From assembly GCA_002694745.1 (NCBI GenBank), contig NZMY01000029.1, positions 1 through 64,000 on the forward strand: a stretch of 64,000 nt of DNA. Direction: 5' to 3'. Both the position numbers and the translations under genes were made by a program. The stretch comes from Croceicoccus sp. Lineage in GTDB: Bacteria; Pseudomonadota; Alphaproteobacteria; Sphingomonadales; Sphingomonadaceae. Positions within the stretch are counted from its first letter, which is position 1. Every line of letters starts with the position of its first letter. Below are positions 17,435-27,836 of the stretch, piece after piece. The notes below the pieces were generated by a model that saw only the letters and a program-made list of their open reading frames with translations, was not told where the DNA came from and searched no databases.

Positions 17435-19173
17435 CTGACCAGCTCCGGCGCGACCACGCCCGCGCGGCGCCCCAGACGCGCCTGCCGCACCCATTCGACA
17501 ACGCAGGCCACCACCGCGATCATGCCCAGCGCGGTCGTGAGGATGAAGACCGGGTAATAACCGTCCTGGTCGATCATCTGCCCCAGCGCCCCGCGGCCCA
17601 GCGTGCCGATCAGGAAGGTGAGCGATGACAGCAGCGCATATTGCACCGCCGAATAGCCCTTGGCCGTGATCGAAGACAGATAGGCCACCAGCGCCGCCCC
17701 GGCGAGACCGCCCGCCACGTTCTCACCCGCAATCGCCATCATCAGCTTCGCCAGACGCAGATCGCCGCCGAGCCATTCGACAAGCGTCGTGAACCCGGTG
17801 AAGTTCGACACCAGCTCCATGTAATAGCCGCCCAGCGCCAGATCGGCATAGAGCAGGTTCGACAAGGCCGCCGTCAGCGCGCCGATGAACAGCACCGCCA
17901 TCCGCCCGATAAAGCCGAACAGCGCGCCGCCCAGCATGATGCCGAACATCAGCGCGCCCACGCCAAACCCCTTGGACGCGATGGCCACTTCGTCCTTGGT
18001 GTACTGCAGTTCGCCCAGATAGAACGGATAGGCAAAGCTGCCCCAGACGGTGTCGGTGAACCGGTAGGACAGCACCAAAGTCAGCACGATGATGACCGCC
18101 CAGCCCAAGCGCCCCACAAATTCAGTCAGCGGCAAGATCAGCGCGCGGTATCCATGGTCGACGAATCCGTCCACCGGTCCGCTCTTCGCGGCGATGTCCG
18201 TCAGCGTATAGCGCCCCTTGCGGCGCCAGTTTTCCAGCACTGCGGCGATAATCACCGGCACGACGACCGTGGCGATGACGATGATCGGCCCCATGCCCGT
18301 AATGAATTCGACCGAATCGGGCCGCGATTCCGGATCGGAACTGAGCGAGCGGAACATGAAGACGCCAACCGTGACCAGCGCCCAGCCCCACAGCACGCCC
18401 ACGATCGCCAGCGCCCAGCCGCGAATGCGCGGTTCAAGCTGACCGGGATTGCGCAATTCGCGCAGCGCCTCGTCATCGGCGGCGATGGACGCGACCGTCT
18501 GGTCGGGTTCGGGCGCAAAGATGGCTGCGACGGCAATCGCCATCATGATGCCGCCCATGATCGCATAGACAGTCGGCCAGTCGGTCCGGTCCGCGATCAC
18601 CAGCGCGAGCGCGCCGCCGACCAGCACCGCCGTCCGCCAGCCGAGCTGATACACGGTCGACAGAATGTCGATGGTCGCCTGCTCGTCCGCGACATCGACG
18701 CGCCATGCGTCCATCACCACGTCCTGCGTGGCGCCCGCAAAGGCGCCGATCGCCGCCATCAGCGACAGCAGGCCGATCGCGCCCGCCGGATCGAGGCGCG
18801 AGACGACCAGCAGCACGCCGCCCAGCAGGAACTGCGCGGTCACGATCCATTGCTTGCGATGGCCCAGCCGCTTGATCCCGGGCAGATCGACCTGGTCCAG
18901 TACCGGCGACCACAGGAACTTGAAGCTGTAGGCAAGCCCGATAAGCGAGAACACGCCCATCGTCTCGAGGTTGATCGACGTATCGCTCATCCACGCGTAA
19001 AGCGTTGAAAGCAAAAGCGTATAAGGCAGGCCCGAGGCAAAGCCGAACAGCAGCATATAGGCCGTCTTGCGGTTCTTCAGCGCAGCGAGCAGCGCGCGCC
19101 ATCCCGGCTTCTTCTTGGCCGGCGGCGCCTTGGCCGGTTCGCCGGAATCCTCGGTTACGGGCGTGCTGCTCAT
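17431..19173 (-). CDS. ampG: AmpG-like MFS transporter (muropeptide permease family)
   Basis: A 580-residue inner-membrane protein with about 14 hydrophobic helices. AmpG signatures are visible: FGFASGLPYTLLLSTLYAWM near residue 40, FKFLWSPVLDQVDLP, and TQDVVMDAWRVD near helix 4. AmpG imports anhydro-muropeptides for peptidoglycan recycling and, in some species, beta-lactamase induction. The central cytoplasmic loop (about 205-235) and extra helices make it longer than E. coli AmpG (491), as is common in sphingomonads. ATG at 19173 is chosen for the GGAGAGCGG just upstream; the frame is open further but without plausible signals. Confidence 0.88.
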   Translation of the reverse strand: MSSTPVTEDSGEPAKAPPAKKKPGWRALLAALKNRKTAYMLLFGFASGLPYTLLLSTLYAWMSDTSINLETMGVFSLIGLAYSFKFLWSPVLDQVDLPGIKRLGHRKQWIVTAQFLLGGVLLVVSRLDPAGAIGLLSLMAAIGAFAGATQDVVMDAWRVDVADEQATIDILSTVYQLGWRTAVLVGGALALVIADRTDWPTVYAIMGGIMMAIAVAAIFAPEPDQTVASIAADDEALRELRNPGQLEPRIRGWALAIVGVLWGWALVTVGVFMFRSLSSDPESRPDSVEFITGMGPIIVIATVVVPVIIAAVLENWRRKGRYTLTDIAAKSGPVDGFVDHGYRALILPLTEFVGRLGWAVIIVLTLVLSYRFTDTVWGSFAYPFYLGELQYTKDEVAIASKGFGVGALMFGIMLGGALFGFIGRMAVLFIGALTAALSNLLYADLALGGYYMELVSNFTGFTTLVEWLGGDLRLAKLMMAIAGENVAGGLAGAALVAYLSSITAKGYSAVQYALLSSLTFLIGTLGRGALGQMIDQDGYYPVFILTTALGMIAVVACVVEWVRQARLGRRAGVVAPELVS

Positions 19174-19269
19174 CCGCTCTCCTTGCATTGGCGTGGGGTT
19201 TAGGACGCATGATCGGCAAGGTGCAATCGCCGGCCGCCCGTTGTCACCCGACTTGCGCGAGGCTGCGCG

Positions 19270-20223
19270 ATGGCGCATGGCGCGGCCCTGAACGGACTTG
19301 GCCATTCACACAATCACAGGCGAACCGAATTGACCGGCGACAGACGCCCCCCATCGCGAAACGACCGTTCCGGTCAAGGCCGTGCGAGCGGCAGGCCGGG
19401 CGCGCGCCGCACATCGGGCAAGCCCGGTAGTGGCCGCCCGAAAGGACCGACCGCGCCTTCGCCCGATCTGCCGAAGCGCGATGGCGACCGGATCGCCAAG
19501 CTGCTCGCCCGCGCAGGGCTTGCATCGCGGCGCGAGATCGAGCGGATGATCGCCGATGGGCGCGTCGCCATCGACGGCAAGGTGCTGGATACGCCCGCGA
19601 CAGTATTGACCAGCCTGAAGGGCGTCACCGTCGACGGCAAGCCGGTCGCCGCGGCGGAGCAGGCGCGCCTGTTCCGGTTCCACAAGCCGCAGGGCCTGCT
19701 GACGGCAGAGCGCGATCCCGCCGGGCGGCCGACCATCTATACCGCGCTGCGCAATGCGCTGCCGGCCAATGCGCCGCGCCTGATGCCGGTCGGCAGGCTC
19801 GACCTCAACACCGAGGGGTTGCTGCTGATGACCAATGACGGCGAGTTGAAGCGCGCGCTGGAGCTGCCATCGACCGGGATTCCGCGCACCTATCGCGCGC
19901 GCACTTTCGGCGACATCACGCAGGCGCAGCTTGAGGACTTGATGGACGGGATCGAGATCGACGGCGTCCGCTATGGCCAGATCGACGCCAATATGGAGCG
20001 ACGCACGGGCCGCAACCAGTGGATCGAGATGACGCTGACCGAGGGCAAGAACCGCGAAGTCCGCCGCGTGCTGGAACATCTCGGGCTGAAGGTATCGCGC
20101 CTGCTGCGCTTGGCCTATGGCCCGTTCGCCCTTGGCGATCTGCCGCGCGGACAGGCGGCTGAAGTGCCGCAAAAGGATGTCGAAAGACTGCGCAAGGGTC
20201 TTAAGGCGGAGTCGTCGTCTTGA
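19270..20223 (+). CDS. Pseudouridine synthase, RluB/RsuA family
   Basis: A rRNA pseudouridine synthase with a basic, low-complexity N-terminus (about 1-68), an S4 RNA-binding domain (about 70-130, RIAKLLARAGLASRREIERM) and the RsuA/RluB catalytic core. The nucleophile is the aspartate of GRLDLNTEGLLLMTNDG (D178 from this start). RluB modifies 23S helix 89 and RsuA 16S U516; the extended form favours RluB. The start is uncertain: ATG 19270 is used, TTG 19330 would also keep the domains. It overlaps rsmD by 4 bases. Confidence 0.88.
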   Translation: MAHGAALNGLGHSHNHRRTELTGDRRPPSRNDRSGQGRASGRPGARRTSGKPGSGRPKGPTAPSPDLPKRDGDRIAKLLARAGLASRREIERMIADGRVAIDGKVLDTPATVLTSLKGVTVDGKPVAAAEQARLFRFHKPQGLLTAERDPAGRPTIYTALRNALPANAPRLMPVGRLDLNTEGLLLMTNDGELKRALELPSTGIPRTYRARTFGDITQAQLEDLMDGIEIDGVRYGQIDANMERRTGRNQWIEMTLTEGKNREVRRVLEHLGLKVSRLLRLAYGPFALGDLPRGQAAEVPQKDVERLRKGLKAESSS

Positions 20224-20816
20224 AACCGGGCGGCGGAAAATCGGGCGCAGCAAAACCGGGCAAGGCTTCAGGATTGCGCATCATCGCGGGCGAATGGCGG
20301 GGCCGCCGCCTTGTCGCGCCCGAAGGCGATGCGACGCGTCCCACCGCCGACCGTACGCGCGAGGCGCTGTTCTCGATGCTGGTCAGCCGCCTCGGCAGTT
20401 TCGAGGGCCTGTTCGTCGCGGATCTGTTCGCCGGTTCAGGCGCGCTGGGGCTTGAGGCTTTGTCACGCGGAGCCGGGCGCGTACTGTTTGTCGAACAGGA
20501 TGCGGCCGCATTGCGTGCACTTTGCAGCAATATCGCTGCGTTGGGGGCGCAGGCGCGCTGCGACGTTCGCGCCGGGTCCGTCCTTTCGCTGTCGCAGACT
20601 TCGACCCCGCCCGATCTGATCTTGATGGATCCGCCCTATGGCACCGGGGCAGGCGCTGTTGCACTCGATCGGCTGGACAGGCTGGGATGGGTGGAAAGCG
20701 CGACCTGGATCAGCATCGAGACGGCGCGAGACGAGGATATATCGGTCAAGGGTTTCGAAAGCGAAACCGTGCGCGACTGCGGCAAGGCGCGGCTGCATAT
20801 CTTGCGGAAGATCTAG
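20220..20816 (+). CDS. rsmD: 16S rRNA (guanine(966)-N2)-methyltransferase
   Basis: A 198-residue SAM-dependent methyltransferase acting on G966 of 16S rRNA during 30S assembly. Motif I DLFAGSGALGLEAL is at 68-81 and the catalytic DPPY at 137-140. The N-terminal RIIAGEWRGRRL and the TRPTADRTREALFSML block are diagnostic of RsmD. TTG at 20220 is the start, sharing TTGA with the stop of the pseudouridine synthase. Two rRNA-modification genes are thus translationally coupled. Confidence 0.95.
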   Translation: MKPGGGKSGAAKPGKASGLRIIAGEWRGRRLVAPEGDATRPTADRTREALFSMLVSRLGSFEGLFVADLFAGSGALGLEALSRGAGRVLFVEQDAAALRALCSNIAALGAQARCDVRAGSVLSLSQTSTPPDLILMDPPYGTGAGAVALDRLDRLGWVESATWISIETARDEDISVKGFESETVRDCGKARLHILRKI

Positions 20817-20827
20817 GGCGGGATGCA

Positions 20828-20862
20828 AAAAAGGATGGCCGCGCGAAAAGCGGACCATCCTT
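20828..20862 (-). terminator. Intrinsic terminator between convergent genes
   Basis: An inverted repeat (AAGGATGG-CCGC / GCGG-ACCATCCTT, loop GCGAAAA) has an A-run on its left, i.e. TTTTTT on the minus strand after the stem. It serves the secreted-protein gene best and may also act weakly for rsmD. Confidence 0.85.
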
Positions 20863-20908
20863 CTCCCCCGTTCGGTTGGCCCGCGTATCCACGCAGGCCG
20901 AGCGAAGG

Positions 20909-21454
20909 TTACATATTGTCGTCGGCCTGCATCTTTTCCTGCGCGCTCATCTGGCTGGCAGGCTCTCCCGGCCAATAATCGAGCGGCACGTTACCGAAAT
21001 TCTTGCCGGCTTCGCGCGGGTTGATGCAATTGTCGGTGCGGCCATCGGTGCACAGCGGATATTCGCCATTGTGCGGCGGCGGTGCCTGCTGGACCACGGC
21101 ATTGTCCCGCATGATATAGACCGGATCCACCGTCCCGGCGGCAGAGTTGGCCGCGAACTGGCTTTCGATCGCGCTCCACGCCTGCTGCTGCTGCATCGGC
21201 GACATGGCGGCAATCTGGGCGCGCTGTTCGACCGTCAGGGTCCAATAGGCGTCCTGCTGCGTCGGCGTCAGCGTCCAGTAATAGGTCTGATAGCTCACCG
21301 GCCAGGTTGCGAACTCACCCTTCTTGGCGGGCGACCAGCCGTCATAATCGGCCTGCTGCGCCTCGGTCATCTCGACCGTCATTTCCTGCGCGTGGACGGC
21401 CATGGGGGCTGCGCCCAGCATAAGGGCGGCGCCTGCGATAAGTATGCGTCTCAT
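20909..21454 (-). CDS. Secreted hypothetical protein, W/Y/Q-rich
   Basis: A 181-residue protein with a clear signal peptide (MRRILIAGAALMLGAAPMAVHA, cleavage before QEM). The mature part is rich in tryptophan, tyrosine and glutamine. It contains an approximate repeat around YQTYYWTLTPTQQDAYWTL (about 55-73) followed by VEQRAQIAAMSPMQQQQAW. Two cysteines in PLCTDGRTDNCINP probably form a disulfide in the periplasm. I do not recognise a domain. It is single, with its own terminator, and points away from uvrD with 137 bp between starts. Confidence 0.78.
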   Translation of the reverse strand: MRRILIAGAALMLGAAPMAVHAQEMTVEMTEAQQADYDGWSPAKKGEFATWPVSYQTYYWTLTPTQQDAYWTLTVEQRAQIAAMSPMQQQQAWSAIESQFAANSAAGTVDPVYIMRDNAVVQQAPPPHNGEYPLCTDGRTDNCINPREAGKNFGNVPLDYWPGEPASQMSAQEKMQADDNM

Positions 21455-21573
21455 GAGGGTTCTCCTCCTCGTTGAATTTCTTCGTTTCTTGCCTCTCCTA
21501 CGTTTCCAGAGGGTAAATCGTTCCGCCGCGGCGGTGAATGGCGTGATCTCAGCGCCTTGCGCCAGGGGGCCGC

Positions 21574-21588
21574 GTTCCCTAACTGTTC
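21574..21588 (+). promoter_or_regulatory. LexA (SOS) box of uvrD/pcrA
   Basis: GTTC-CCTAACT-GTTC is a perfect match to the alphaproteobacterial LexA operator GTTC-N7-GTTC. It ends 3 bases before the ATG of the helicase, leaving no room for a Shine-Dalgarno sequence. Confidence 0.8.
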
Positions 21589-21591
21589 ACA

Positions 21592-23916
21592 ATGTCCGAC
21601 AGCGCGCTTACCCCCTCGCCCACCACGCCGAACGAGCGTCAGGAACCCTGGCTGACCGCATTGAACGCGCCGCAGCGCGAAGCCGTAATGACGACCGAGG
21701 GGCCGGTGCTGATGCTGGCCGGGGCTGGAACCGGCAAGACGGCGGCGCTGACGGCGCGGCTGGCCCATCTGGTCGCCAGCCGCCGCGCATGGCCCAGCGA
21801 GATCCTGTGCGTCACCTTTACCAACAAGGCCGCGCGCGAGATGCGCGAACGCGTCGGATCGCTGATCGGCCCGGCGGTCGAAGGCATGCCGTGGCTGGGC
21901 ACGTTTCACGCCATCGCCGCCCGAATGTTGAGGCGTCATGCCGAACTGGTCGGGCTGCAATCGAACTACACGATCATCGACACCGACGATCAGATCCGCC
22001 TGCTGAAACAGCTGATCAATGCCAATGACATCGACGAGAAGCGCTGGCCCGCGCGGCAGCTGGCCGGGCTGATCGACCGCTGGAAGAATCGCGGCCTGCT
22101 GCCCGGCGATCTAGATGCGGTGGAGAACGAGGCCTATGCCAATGGCAAGGGCGAGCAGATGTACCGCCTTTACCAAGACCGGATGAAGGCGCTGAACGCC
22201 TGCGATTTCGGCGATCTGATGCTGCACATGGTCACGATCCTGAAGACCCATCCGGACGTGCAGGCCGAATATCGCCGCCGTTTCAAATATATCATGGTGG
22301 ACGAATATCAGGACACCAACGCAATCCAGTACCTGTGGCTGCGACTGCTGGCCGAGGTGAAGGGCGATGCCGGTCACAATATCTGCGTGGTGGGCGACGA
22401 CGACCAGTCGATCTATTCATGGCGCGGCGCGGAAGTCGCCAATATCCTGCGGTTCGAGCGTGATTTTCCCGGCGCGGCGATCATCCGGCTCGAACAGAAC
22501 TATCGCTCCACCCCGCAGATCCTGGCCGCCGCTTCGACCCTGATCGACGCGAACAGCGAGCGGCTTGGCAAGACGCTCTGGACCGAAAAGCCGGAGGGGG
22601 AGAAGCTGCGCGTCATCGGCGTATGGGACGGACCCGAGGAAGCGCGCCGCGTGGGCGAGGAAGCCGAGGCGCTGATGCGCGGCGGGATCCGGCTGGCCGA
22701 CGCCGCCATCCTCGTTCGCGCGCAATTCCAGACGCGCGAGTTCGAGGATCGGTTCATCCAGATCGGCCTCAACTACCGCATCATCGGCGGTTTCCGGTTC
22801 TATGAACGGGCCGAGATCCGCGATGCGCTGGCCTATCTGCGCGTCATCGCGCAGCCGTCCGACGACCTTGCGTTCGAACGCATCTACAATACGCCAAAGC
22901 GCGGACTGGGCCAGAAGGCGCTGGAAAAGCTGCACCGCCATGCGCGGCAGGCGAACATGCCGCTGGCCGCCGCCGCGCTCGACATCTGCGACACGGACGA
23001 ACTGCCCGCCCGTGCACGCAACACGATGCTGGGTCTGATGCGCAATTTCGCCCGCTGGCGCGAGAAAGCGAAGACGCTGGCGCCTGCCGAACTGGCGCGC
23101 ATCGTGCTCGACGAAAGCGGCTATACCGAGGCGCTGCAGGCCGAGAAGAGCGCCGAGGCGGCAGGACGGCTCGAGAACCTGTCCGAGCTTGCCCGCGCGA
23201 TGGAGGAATATGAGACGCTGGGCGCGTTCCTCGAACATGTGTCGCTGGTGATGGACAACGATTCGGCGGACGATGCCGACACGATTACCATCATGACGAT
23301 GCACGCGGCCAAGGGGCTTGAGTTCGACTACGTGTTCCTTCCCGGCTGGGAAGAAGGCGTGTTCCCTTCGCAGCGCGCGATCGACGAAGGCGGTCTCAAG
23401 TCGCTGGAGGAGGAGCGGCGGCTTGCCTATGTCGCGATCACGCGGGCGCGCAAGCGATGCACCATCCTGCACGCCGCCAATCGCCGGATCTATGGGCAAT
23501 GGTCCAGCGCGATCCCCTCGCGCTTTATCGATGAATTGCCCGACGACATGATCGAGATGGAAACGACGATGACGGGCGGCGCATCTCTATGGCGCGCCAG
23601 CTTTAGCGAGCGCGACGATCCTTTCGCCCATGTCGCGGCGGCTCAGCCTTCGCGCGCGATGACACGCGGCCCCGGTTTCCAGCGCGCGTCGCAGGGCCAG
23701 TTCGACGCCGCGCCCAAACGCATTCCCGAACCGCGCCGCAGCGCGGCCAGCTTTGCCGCAAAGCCGCGTACCGACATCGCCATCGGACAGCGCGTGTTCC
23801 ACGACAAGTTCGGCTACGGAAAAGTCGTCGCGCAGGAAGGCAACAAGCTGGAGATCGAGTTCGAGCAGGCCGGGACCAAGCGCCTGCTCGACAGTTTCGT
23901 GAAGCCCGCCGACTAG
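21592..23916 (+). CDS. uvrD: ATP-dependent DNA helicase UvrD/PcrA
   Basis: A 774-residue superfamily 1A 3'-5' helicase for nucleotide-excision and mismatch repair and for displacing RecA or stalled polymerases. Walker A AGAGTGKT is at 43-50, the VDEYQDTN Walker B is at about 239-246, GDDDQSIYSWRGA is motif III, and YVAITRARKR is motif VI. The C-terminus carries a PcrA-type KOW/Tudor-like segment (HDKFGYGKVVAQEG), which binds RNA polymerase in homologues. An exact LexA box abuts the start codon, so it should be SOS-inducible and possibly leaderless. Confidence 0.95.
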   Translation: MSDSALTPSPTTPNERQEPWLTALNAPQREAVMTTEGPVLMLAGAGTGKTAALTARLAHLVASRRAWPSEILCVTFTNKAAREMRERVGSLIGPAVEGMPWLGTFHAIAARMLRRHAELVGLQSNYTIIDTDDQIRLLKQLINANDIDEKRWPARQLAGLIDRWKNRGLLPGDLDAVENEAYANGKGEQMYRLYQDRMKALNACDFGDLMLHMVTILKTHPDVQAEYRRRFKYIMVDEYQDTNAIQYLWLRLLAEVKGDAGHNICVVGDDDQSIYSWRGAEVANILRFERDFPGAAIIRLEQNYRSTPQILAAASTLIDANSERLGKTLWTEKPEGEKLRVIGVWDGPEEARRVGEEAEALMRGGIRLADAAILVRAQFQTREFEDRFIQIGLNYRIIGGFRFYERAEIRDALAYLRVIAQPSDDLAFERIYNTPKRGLGQKALEKLHRHARQANMPLAAAALDICDTDELPARARNTMLGLMRNFARWREKAKTLAPAELARIVLDESGYTEALQAEKSAEAAGRLENLSELARAMEEYETLGAFLEHVSLVMDNDSADDADTITIMTMHAAKGLEFDYVFLPGWEEGVFPSQRAIDEGGLKSLEEERRLAYVAITRARKRCTILHAANRRIYGQWSSAIPSRFIDELPDDMIEMETTMTGGASLWRASFSERDDPFAHVAAAQPSRAMTRGPGFQRASQGQFDAAPKRIPEPRRSAASFAAKPRTDIAIGQRVFHDKFGYGKVVAQEGNKLEIEFEQAGTKRLLDSFVKPAD

Positions 23917-23943
23917 CGGGTCTTCACGCCGTTCGCTGCGAGA

Positions 23944-25383
<1,440 letters not shown>

Positions 25384-25584
25384 TCAGTGATCCTGTTGGA
25401 CGTATTAAACGGATTTGGCGAAAGGCGCATGGAACAGCCTGTTCGGCAAAAGGGCCGGCATATGACGCGCAAAAGCCATCGTCAGCCAGACCACCGGCGT
25501 ACCGGCCAGCCGCCTATGCGCGCAGCAGGCTAAAAGTCAAGGAAAAGCACGAGTCGGTTTGGCGGCGCCGTGACCGCTCAAAAC

Positions 25585-26100
25585 TTACTTTTCGTCCTCG
25601 GCGCTCTCTCGCGGCTCGCTGAACCCGCCCAGCGTGCAATCCGTACCCGAACGCGCATGCAGTCTTTCGCGCCCGGCGCACAGCAGGCCGTCGCGCGGCC
25701 GCTCGACGTAAAAGCCGGAATAGAAACCCTGCACGGGGCACGATCGTTCGAAGCTGGCAGAGATCACCGTGCGGTCGCGCATGAACAGCAGCAAGCGCCG
25801 CCCCTCGGCCAGGCGGACACCTGCAACTTCGGACAATGGCACACAGCCGTCCTTCACTGGGCTGGCAGCATCCGCCGATCGCGTGACCGGCCGTGCATCG
25901 GGCACGGACATTTGCGAAGGCACCTGCCGCGCACCGAAAGGCGTGATGCGCACGATCACCCGGCGTTCGACCCGGATCTGGTGCTGAACCGCTTCGAAGG
26001 TTTCGGGTACCGGATGGGATTGATCGGAAACAGGAGGCGCTTCGCCCGGAACGGTAAGGCCAAGCACCGTCGCTGCAAAAAAGGCAAACCCGCTCGCCAT
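25585..26100 (-). CDS. Secreted hypothetical protein
   Basis: A 171-residue protein. It begins with a short hydrophobic segment (MASGFAFFAATVLGLTVPGEA) that looks like a signal peptide. A proline-rich stretch follows and then a domain with four cysteines (about 87-151, in KDGCVPL, ERSCPVQ, GLLCAGR and GTDCTLG) that could form two disulfides. I do not recognise a family. ATG at 26100 is preferred because the frame continues upstream only with atypical composition. It is divergent from the FAD-dependent dehydrogenase. Confidence 0.62.
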   Translation of the reverse strand: MASGFAFFAATVLGLTVPGEAPPVSDQSHPVPETFEAVQHQIRVERRVIVRITPFGARQVPSQMSVPDARPVTRSADAASPVKDGCVPLSEVAGVRLAEGRRLLLFMRDRTVISASFERSCPVQGFYSGFYVERPRDGLLCAGRERLHARSGTDCTLGGFSEPRESAEDEK

Positions 26101-26240
26101 CGGCAATGTGTGTCCCTGTTCTGCGTGGCCGCAAGAGTGCGAAGCGGCATGTCCCGGCGGCGCATTGCGCGATCCGCATTTAACCCCGCCTGAACCGCAG
26201 ATAATTGCGTAAAAGGCTGCTGCCGTGCATGAAGCGGGCC

Positions 26241-27683
26241 ATGACACAGACGAGCGCAACGGCGGTCACCGACGCCGATCCGATACTGAACGAACTGCGC
26301 GGACTTCTTGGGGCCCGCGGCGTCACCACCGATACCGATGCGATGGAACCATGGCTCACCGACTGGCGCGGGCGCTATCACGGCAAGGCCCGCGCGCTCG
26401 TCCAGCCGGAAAATGCCGAGCAATTGTCGGCGCTGGTGCGGCTTTGCGCCAAAGAGGGCATCCCGCTGGTGCCCCAGGGCGGCAATAGCGGCATGGTCGG
26501 CGGCGCCACCCCTGACGAGAGCGGCGACGCGATCCTGCTGTCGCTGCGCCGCATGAACGATCTGCGCGTGGACGCCGAAAGGGGCACGGCCGAATGCGGC
26601 GCGGGCGTCATCCTCCAGACTTTGCACGAGGCGGCTGAGGATCAGGCGCTGCGCTTCCCCCTTTCGCTCGGCGGCAAGGGGTCCGCCACGGTCGGCGGCT
26701 TGATCTCCACCAATGCCGGCGGGACGCAGGTGCTGCGTCACGGCACGATGCGCAGTCTGGTCGAAGGGCTGGAAGTCGTGCTGGCCGACGGTGCGATCCT
26801 CGATCTGACTTCGGCCCTGAAGAAGGACAATCGCGGTTTCGATCTGAAGCAGCTGTGGATCGGGTCGGAAGGCACGCTGGGGATCGTGACGCGCGCTGTC
26901 CTGCGGCTGGTCCCCGCCATTGCCGAAAGGCGTGTGGTTTGGGCAGGAGTCGACACCATCCACGAAGCGCGCACGCTTTTGCTGCATTGCCAGCAAGCCC
27001 TGCCCCAGGCGCTGGAGGGGTTTGAGGTCATTCCGCGCGTGTGCCTCGATCATGTTCTCGATTACATGCCCAATGCGCAGGCCCCGCTGCAGGGGAGCCA
27101 TGGATGGAACGCGCTGATCGAATTCGTCGCCGACCGCGAAAGCGCGTCAGCGCTGGGAGACGCGGTCGAGAATGCGATGGGCGCGGCGCTCGAACAAGGG
27201 CTGATCGAGGATGCCGTCATTGCCGCCAGCGAAGCGCAGGCCAATGCGTTCTGGGAACTGCGCGAGAACGTGCCCTCCGCCGAACGCCAGCGCGGACCGG
27301 CCAAGCAGCACGACATCTCCGTTCCGGTCGCTGTCATGCCCGAATTGCTGGAACGCGCCGAACGCGAGATCCCGGCCCTGTTCCCCGGTGTCGAAGTGGT
27401 GGGCTTTGGCCATCTGGGCGACGGCAACATCCATCTTCACGCCGTCGCACCGCAAGGGTCCGAGATTCAGGCGTGGGAAAAGGAAACGGGCAATGCGGTC
27501 AGCGCGCATATCTATCGCATGGTAACGCAAGAGGGTGGTTCGATCAGCGCGGAACACGGCATCGGGCAGGACAAGCTGGCGACGCTGCGCGAAACGCGCG
27601 ACCCGGCTGCGCTGGATGTCATGCGCAGGGTGAAACAGGCGCTCGACCCCGACGGGCTGCTCAATCCCGGCAAGCTTGTCTAG
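26241..27683 (+). CDS. FAD-binding oxidoreductase (GlcD/D-2-hydroxyglutarate dehydrogenase-like)
   Basis: A 480-residue flavoprotein of the VAO/PCMH family. The FAD-binding domain (about 50-220) contains VPQGGNSGMVGGATPD and GGLISTNAGGTQVLRHGTMR. The C-terminal FAD-oxidase domain contains FGHLGDGNIHLH and ends AEHGIGQDKL...ALDPDGLLNPGKLV. Members oxidise D-2-hydroxyacids (D-lactate, D-2-hydroxyglutarate) and pass electrons to ETF or quinone; the exact substrate is open. The start is uncertain among three nearby codons; ATG 26241 (MTQTSATAV) keeps the whole domain. Confidence 0.87.
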   Translation: MTQTSATAVTDADPILNELRGLLGARGVTTDTDAMEPWLTDWRGRYHGKARALVQPENAEQLSALVRLCAKEGIPLVPQGGNSGMVGGATPDESGDAILLSLRRMNDLRVDAERGTAECGAGVILQTLHEAAEDQALRFPLSLGGKGSATVGGLISTNAGGTQVLRHGTMRSLVEGLEVVLADGAILDLTSALKKDNRGFDLKQLWIGSEGTLGIVTRAVLRLVPAIAERRVVWAGVDTIHEARTLLLHCQQALPQALEGFEVIPRVCLDHVLDYMPNAQAPLQGSHGWNALIEFVADRESASALGDAVENAMGAALEQGLIEDAVIAASEAQANAFWELRENVPSAERQRGPAKQHDISVPVAVMPELLERAEREIPALFPGVEVVGFGHLGDGNIHLHAVAPQGSEIQAWEKETGNAVSAHIYRMVTQEGGSISAEHGIGQDKLATLRETRDPAALDVMRRVKQALDPDGLLNPGKLV

Positions 27684-27836
27684 CCGGCCTTGCGCCCGCC
27701 CGGTTTCCCCCGATGATCGCCTGCGGCATCCCGGCCCTGCTTGCACCGGCGCACCCTAACGCCTAAAGCGCCCGGCCAGAGCCAGCGCGCCCGCGCGACC
27801 GGTTTCGATCCAGTTCAGATTTTTCGGAGAATTCCC

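Noticed and set aside
17641-19008. Long open frame opposite the ampG-like transporter
   Set aside because: Antisense of a clear membrane protein; the translation is H/R/Q-rich noise.
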